From Fomitopsis serialis (Eukaryota; Basidiomycota; Agaricomycetes; Polyporales; Fomitopsidaceae): a stretch of DNA of 64,000 nucleotides. The position numbers and the translations under genes were made by a program. Below are positions 58,804-64,000 of this stretch, one piece after another. Under the pieces are notes generated by a model that saw only the letters and a program-made list of their open reading frames with translations, had not been told where the DNA came from and searched no databases. Location of the stretch: positions 868,001 through 932,000 of the forward strand of contig NW_025954964.1 in the NCBI RefSeq assembly GCF_022376445.1, written 5' to 3'. How positions within the stretch are numbered: position 1 is the stretch's first letter; every line of letters begins with the position of its first letter.

Positions 58804-60555
58804 ATGTTGCGGTCGATCAGGTCCTCGACATGTCCTCGGGGTGTACAAGCGCGGTGGGTGAGGTCGAGGGTGTTGCGCGCTGCATACAGTTCGACCGCGC
58901 TTGGAGTCGAGGTACGCTCCGTCATGCTGCCCTTGGGGAAGAACGTAGTGTTCTCATTGGCGCCCCTCCGCGATCTGATGATCATTAGCCTTCCAAGCTC
59001 GAGATCCAACGTGCGCCTCAACTCAAGCCAAAGCCAGATGCCTCTGAGCTGCGAGTGTTTGGCAAGAATGTGGTAAGTGCTGTCTGGGGAGCCTTCTTGT
59101 GCCAGTCTTTATGATCTTTTGTAGACCGATCATATGCTGAGCGTACCCTGGAACGTACTCAGCGGGTGGGGAACCCCTCGTATTCATCCATGTAAGTGCT
59201 CCATGTGTTGAGAGTTGCTGAGCAAACTTGACAACCCCGGCTCAGTCGGAAAGGTCTCGCTCGATCCCCATGCGAGTGTCCTGAACTTCGCGCAGACATG
59301 TTTCGAGGGCTTCAAAGCGTACCGCACGCCGTCAGGCAAGGTCGCCCTCTTCCGGCCCGACATGAACATGAAGCGGATGCAGACGAGTGCGGGACGCGCT
59401 ACATTACCGGTCCGTTCGTATGTTTAGGGCCATTCGGGATGCGCTCCTGATATCGGACTGGTAGGGATTCGATGGCGAGGCCATGCTGGAACTTATCAAG
59501 CAACTGGTCCGCCTGGAAAAAGACTGGGTCCCGGACAAGCCGGGATACAGTTTGTACATCCGGCCGCTCCTGAGTACGTCAATAGATTTTACGAGAGAAC
59601 ACAGAATGGTACTGACAATACTGCGCCAGTCGGAACGGAGGGCACACTGGTTGTCGCCCCACCGTCTGATGCGCTGTTGACTGTCATCTGCTGCCCTGTG
59701 GGCCCGTACTACCCTGAGGGCTTCAAGCCCATCGCGCTGTACGGGACGACAGAGTTCATCCGTGCCTCGCCCGGAGGTGAGTACGCGATGTCGATGTACG
59801 AGTGCCAAGCGACTGAATACATCTGCGATGCAGGCATTGGGTCCTACAAACTTGGTGCCAACTACGTGACGGGTCTCATTGCTGCCAAAGAGGCCGCGAA
59901 GCAGGGTTGCGTACAGAACCTCTGGCTGCAGGGCCCAGAGCACATCGTCACTGAGGTTCGTATACGTCGTCGTACTCTCCTGAGTGGTTTTTCTTTATAT
60001 GCCTCCCCAATAGGTGGGTACCATGAACGCGATGGCGGTCTTCAAGCACCCCGATGGAAGTAAGGCCTTTCCGAGATCCATTAAGAGGAAATAGCTGACT
60101 TGTCGTCGACTAGCTGTCGAGCTTGCAACTGCACCATTAGACGGCATGATCCTGCCAGGCGTTACTCGTGATTCCGTGCTCACCCTTGCAAGGGAGCATG
60201 CCTCTGGCAAGTCAAAGGTCGAGGGGCTCCCAGACAAGTTCATCGTATCCGAGCGCGAGGTTCGTATGAAGGAGGTCCAGGACGCCGCGAAGGCGGGCAC
60301 ACTCGTGGAGTTCTTCGGGACCGGTGAGTGTCCGTCCGCTACAAGATAATTTCGTGCTAACCATTGGCGTCCGTGTCGGTAGGTACTGCTGCGGTGATCA
60401 GCCCGGTCAACCGGATCCGCTACTTGGACGAGGATGTACACATCCCGACTGGCCCAGACGGTATGGGTCCTGTGTCGAAGTCTCTCTGGCAGAGGCTGGT
60501 GGCTATACAAACTGGTGCGATTGAGCACCCGTGGAGCGTGGCCGTTCCGGAGTAA
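58804..60555 (+). CDS. Branched-chain amino-acid aminotransferase
   Basis: This PLP enzyme moves the amino group between branched-chain amino acids and 2-oxoglutarate, the last step of Leu, Ile and Val synthesis and the first of their breakdown. Landmarks are PDASELRVFGKNVTDHMLSV, PWNVLSGWGTPRIHPF, NFAQTCFEGFKAYRTPSGKV, GYSLYIRPLL and VGPYYPEGFKPIALY. The PLP lysine lies in GSYKLGANYV, and PLDGMILPGVTRDSVLTLA, SEREVRMKEVQDAAKAG and EFFGTGTAAVISPVNRIRY follow. The start is less certain. An exon from ATG 58804 to 58857 (LRSIRSSTCPRGVQARW) joins in phase to 58989 across a 131-base intron and would add a basic presequence for mitochondrial import. Coding is secure from 58989. Confidence 0.93.
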
Positions 60556-61447
60556 CTCTGGGCTATGTAAAAACGCGACATACCGGATTTATATATCCCT
60601 CCGACGTGCATGCACGTTGTATTTGCTGGGTACGACACTTGTGTAGTGGAATTCGAACGTTGCACGCCTTTTAACCTTAACCTCCTGTCAGCGTGTCCAG
60701 TGGTGTCGCGTGGCATTTGACGTGGATGATCGCCCGTCATACATGGCGGTCGATGACTGTCTCGAGTGACATATGGAGGACGCTCGACAGGCGTCGAACC
60801 CAAATCCGTGCAGCTCTGCCTTCGTGGCGCTCGTCAGGCTCCACATGGTCGTCCTGATGCTTGCCACATTCGCGCGTGTATATGCCCACGCAGCCATGCC
60901 CTGGCTATCGTAGGAAGACGATGCAAACCGCGACACATGTAGACGACGCTCCCCCAGGTCACTGTATTATATTCCAACTTCAACTTAGTGCAATCTCGGT
61001 TGTGAGCCACGTCGAACCTGAGGTGACTTCAAAGCTTCACGCGTCACGAAGGCCGACATACGCGGAGATCTGTTGAAGAACGTGAGAGTGCAACCGAGCA
61101 GCGCATTTGGGGCAGATAGCGAGGCAGCCGAGGATTACTTACGCAGACTCCAGCCAGTCTCCGCTGGTCTAGTGCCGCCATTTGGGTAGCGCCTGGAATC
61201 CGTAGTATACTAATGAGCACAAGACAGCACAGGTACCAGTCCGATGGCCAAGCCTGCGTTGTCGCCTACAGGCTACAAGTACGGCTGGCGGAGAGCGTGC
61301 ACCGTCACGGCAGCACAGAGCAGGCAGTAAAACTGCGTCATGTGACCGCGTCTGGTCGACACTTCTTGACTTAAGCTCCCAGAAGCCCGAACAGGACAAC
61401 CACCACCACGTCCTCCCAGCTCTCCCCCGTTTGCAGATACCCCCGCC
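60556..61447. other. Intergenic 0.9 kb
   Basis: 3' flank of the aminotransferase gene and promoter of the next gene. No gene was recognised. Confidence 0.6.
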
Positions 61448-63305
61448 ATGCTCTCCTTGTTGCGTTCACGTTCTACCGCTGGCAAGAAGAACGACGCTGC
61501 AGTGAAGCCTCCCGCCGACAAGCAAGAGACGACCAGCACTCCGGCCATCCCGCAAGTTGACAGTGCGCAGTCACCGGACGCCGCCACCAGCCCCGCGCCT
61601 CCTGCAGACAGTGCAGCCGCCCTTGCCCCTCCCTCTGACAGCGCGTCTTCATCTGCTCCTGGATCTACCGCAGGCAGCGCTGGTCACCAGCCGCCGGTCA
61701 CGACGCCTCCTCCACGCGCAGCGAGACGGCTCTCATGGCGGCCCTTCGCTCAGCCGGCTAGCAGTAACGGCGATGGTCAACCTGCAAAGGCAACCCCCAA
61801 AGCAAACAAACCTGCAGACCCTGCAGGCCGCCCCGTCGTGCGCACGCGCTCAGACAAGAAAGCGCAGGAGTCCGCACTGCTCGTGCGCGAGCTCATCGTC
61901 GGCCCGTCGTCTAGGGCACCCACCAAGGTCAAGTCGAAGGCGCACTCAAGCGCCGAAATCGAGAAGGTGAAGGCCCAACTGGCGAGGCCCAAGACCGCAA
62001 GCAAGGTAATTGCGCAGCTCCGGCAGCTGTCGTCGTCAGACGAGCCGGTGGTCGTGGGCAGGGGTCCGAACGGGGAAACGCTGACCGCTCTCCCAAGGGA
62101 CCCATCCACGCTGTCTGCCTCTCGTACACAGACGCGGAGGCGCATGACCACCACTTTTCCCGGCTCGCGGCGGACAAGACGGCAGCTTCCGAGGGTGCGC
62201 AAGGTGCTGAGGCTGGTACAGCGACGACTACTTTACGGTCCATGTCCGTCCATGTTCACACCAAGACGACGGAAGCGGAGGTCTGCAGCGTAGCGAATGC
62301 GTCTATCACTACCCTCCAGACGGTCTTCTCGGGAGTCAACCTCGTCAGTCTGATCACTACGCCGGACTTGGGCCTTGGCGGTCCACCAGATGGACCGGGA
62401 ATCCTCAGCGGGGCATTGCCAACGGCGCAGGCCGTCATCCAAGGCGTTGAACACATTACGCCCCAGCTCATGGCACTTGGGTATGCAACGGGCAAGGCGG
62501 TAATGCCTGACCACGCTGGTATGTGAACACCTTGTCTCTAGATTACCTGGGACATGCTGAAGGCACTATTAGGCATATACCCTCCAACCGATAGGATGTC
62601 AGTCATTACTTGTACGTCATGCACTCATCTGGGTCAGACATAACAACGTCATCGTATGCGTAGATTGGTGGGGTTTTGAAGTTGCCATGCCTGCGGCGTC
62701 CTTGCATTACCTCGATGTATGCGGCTCTTCCTTTTGTACTGCGTTTTGTCGCTGAACTGACTATGGCTGTGGTTCTCTAAATCCAGAACGTGCCGTCGGT
62801 AGCGCACGCCGTCGTGAACTTCTTGACGGCGCTCTCCGTGGCGGAGGGCGGTGTGCGCGAGATCATGCCCTTTGTGCGGTACATCTCGCAGTTCGTTGAT
62901 ACCGAGTACAACATGATCAAGCAACAGAATGAAGGGCAGGGCGTCGTCTGCGCCGCGACATGGTACGCAGTGGGTTCCCATACATCCGAAGTCGTTGATG
63001 TCATTGTCCATAGGATCATGCCCGTCGCCCTCGTACCACGCCCATGGGACTTTCCGCAGCCTCCTCCGAAGACCGCAGACCCAGCGGCTTCGGGCGACGA
63101 AAATCCCGATGCTGGCCCGACATCTGTGCCCATCTTGGTCACACCGCACGGTGCGTCGTCGACCGCCAACCCGGAGGGCTTGCAGAATCTCCCTGAGGTC
63201 AAGGTTACTCCACCCACACCCCCCGCGTCGCAGACGTTGAAGAGTAGCACGGAGACAGATCATCCCTCCGTTACTTCTGCTGCCGCAGAGACCCCCGCGT
63301 CGTGA
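61448..63305 (+). CDS. Unknown conserved fungal protein, apparent one-base frameshift
   Basis: I do not recognise a named domain. The first 150 residues are Ala/Ser/Pro-rich and disordered (from LSLLRSRSTAGKKNDAAV). A segment KVIAQLRQLSSSDEPVVVG, RGPNGETLTAL leads to about 62090. Here the frame changes: the next convincing stretch, KGPIHAVCLSYTDAEAHDHH, TEAEVCSVANASITTLQTVF and GVNLVSLITTPDLGLGG, is in another frame with no room for an intron. One extra C in the run at 62091-62093 would join the two. Afterwards splicing is clean: PPTDRMSVIT, YWWGFEVAMPAASLHYLD, NVPSVAHAVVNFLTALSVAE, REIMPFVRYISQFVDTEYNM, GQGVVCAATW, IMPVALVPRPWDFPQP. The folded C-terminal half is hydrophobic-helical, possibly membrane-associated. 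The final TGA overlaps a GTGAGT donor-like sequence, so a further exon is possible. Confidence 0.75.
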
Positions 63306-63781
63306 GTACTTGGGATCGGGCGCATACAGAACTCTTTATTACCTTACTGTATATCATCATCCCGGGACACTTTGGAGTCTGGATCCTCATTCATTTCAGA
63401 GCACAGCTTGCGGATACGGATACCTTCCACTCTCTACTTCTATACTCTACTCAGGCAGCGTCCGCCTCAATTTAGATCTGCGTTTATCGCGATTGTCCGT
63501 CTCGCCTCGCAGGCGTTTCTCATTGTTCTCTCTTAACGACCAGTCATGACGTTCCTTGGCAGTTTCCTCCCTATAATCAGTGATACCCATAGCCTGTACC
63601 GTACAGTAGCGATACAAACCACTCGCATGGAGCCTATGTTCGGCACAGAGATGTCTCGCGCGCGAGAGGTATCGCTCAACAGGATATCGTATTGTTACAG
63701 GTTGGTCTGGCGCAGCTCGTTCGTGACATATTACAGGTATTCTTCAGATCATTTCATGCTCTCCCCCGCCGTATGCATCCA
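63306..63781. other. Intergenic, converging 3' ends
   Basis: A plus frame at 63546-63896 overlaps the minus-strand inhibitor exons and has no recognisable features, so it is not called. No other gene was recognised. Confidence 0.55.
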
Positions 63782-64000
63782 TCATTGGGTAGTGACGGTC
63801 TGGTCCGGCTCTGCACACGTTGGTCAGCAATGCTGGTATGATAGAGACAAGACGTTAGGACGGACCGATGTAGTCGATAACACCACCCTGCAATGACTGC
63901 AGCTGGGTCAAGTACGAGTTCGGGATAGTGGCGGAGAACCCCTAGAGTACAGAGATTTGACTTGAACGTGCGAAGCCATCGCAGCTGCTAGATACGTACC
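63782..64000 (-). CDS. Inhibitor I9-type protease inhibitor, 3' end (5' truncated by the window edge)
   Basis: The window catches the last two exons of a small gene: 63941-63866 and 63810-63782, separated by a 55-base intron; a further intron (63999-63942) leads to an exon beyond the right edge. The decoded residues are GFSATIPNSYLTQLQSLQGG, then VIDYIEPDQTVTTQ and the stop. This matches the C-terminal part of the I9 fold, the subtilisin propeptide type that also occurs as free cytosolic inhibitors of about 75 to 110 residues in fungi (the Pbi2 type inhibits vacuolar proteinase B). Because the protein stops right after the I9 domain, it is a stand-alone inhibitor rather than a protease precursor. 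Confidence 0.8.

Noticed and set aside
63546..63896. 116-codon plus frame near the right edge
   Set aside because: It overlaps two minus-strand exons that decode the I9 inhibitor with matching phases and 55-base intron.

Overview
The window is nuclear DNA of a filamentous basidiomycete, most likely an Agaricomycete of the polypore type. Genes are split by many short spliceosomal introns, typically 50 to 60 bases and often exactly 55. The gene set fits a wood-decay mushroom: polyporopepsin-like secreted aspartic proteases, a GH5 mannanase, Ser/Thr-rich secreted proteins, an AreA-type nitrogen GATA factor, and housekeeping genes (YSH1, BCAT, signal peptide peptidase, Sec7 Arf-GEF). No rRNA, tRNA, CRISPR or intact transposon was recognised. 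The species cannot be named from the sequence alone.

Layout. 1-4.5 kb: the 3' part of a Sec7/PH Arf-GEF (+). 5.2-8.8 kb: an AreA/NIT2-like GATA regulator (-) with a 5'-leader intron, followed by about 4.4 kb without a recognisable gene. 13.3-19.6 kb: two aspartic protease paralogues in opposite orientation around a signal peptide peptidase gene. 20-25.7 kb: two copies of a 31-codon, four-cysteine micro-gene (-) that encode the same peptide, flanking an SSU1/TehA-type anion exporter (+) and an unknown 274-residue protein (-). 27.5-31.5 kb: tandem secreted Cys-rich proteins with Ser/Thr-rich tails; the second copy carries an apparent frameshift.

32-35.8 kb: YSH1/CPSF73 (-) and a divergent 95-residue basic protein (+). 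36.4-39.9 kb: a long, mostly low-complexity protein (-). 41.5-45.9 kb: tandem single-pass membrane proteins whose tails end in PPxY motifs. 46.5-48.6 kb: a Ser/Pro-rich unknown (-). 49.4-50.3 kb: a UPF0643-like protein. 51.0-53.5 kb: a gamma-glutamyltransferase. 54.1-56.0 kb: a GH5 mannanase. 57.0-58.3 kb: a persulfide-dioxygenase-like metallo-beta-lactamase protein. 58.8-60.6 kb: a branched-chain aminotransferase. 61.4-63.3 kb: an unknown conserved protein with an apparent one-base frameshift. 63.8-64.0 kb: the 3' end of an I9 protease inhibitor gene (-).

Themes, by inference. AreA, the secreted proteases, the I9 inhibitor, gamma-glutamyltransferase and BCAT all touch nitrogen and amino-acid handling. 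The sulfite-type exporter, gamma-glutamyltransferase, persulfide-dioxygenase-like protein and Cys-rich micropeptides touch thiol, sulfur or metal handling. These are single-copy genes scattered among others, not a proven cluster. The most novel item is the duplicated micro-gene with a conserved promoter. Coordinates of spliced genes run from start to stop codon, and exon junctions were inferred by eye from GT-AG signals and reading frame.
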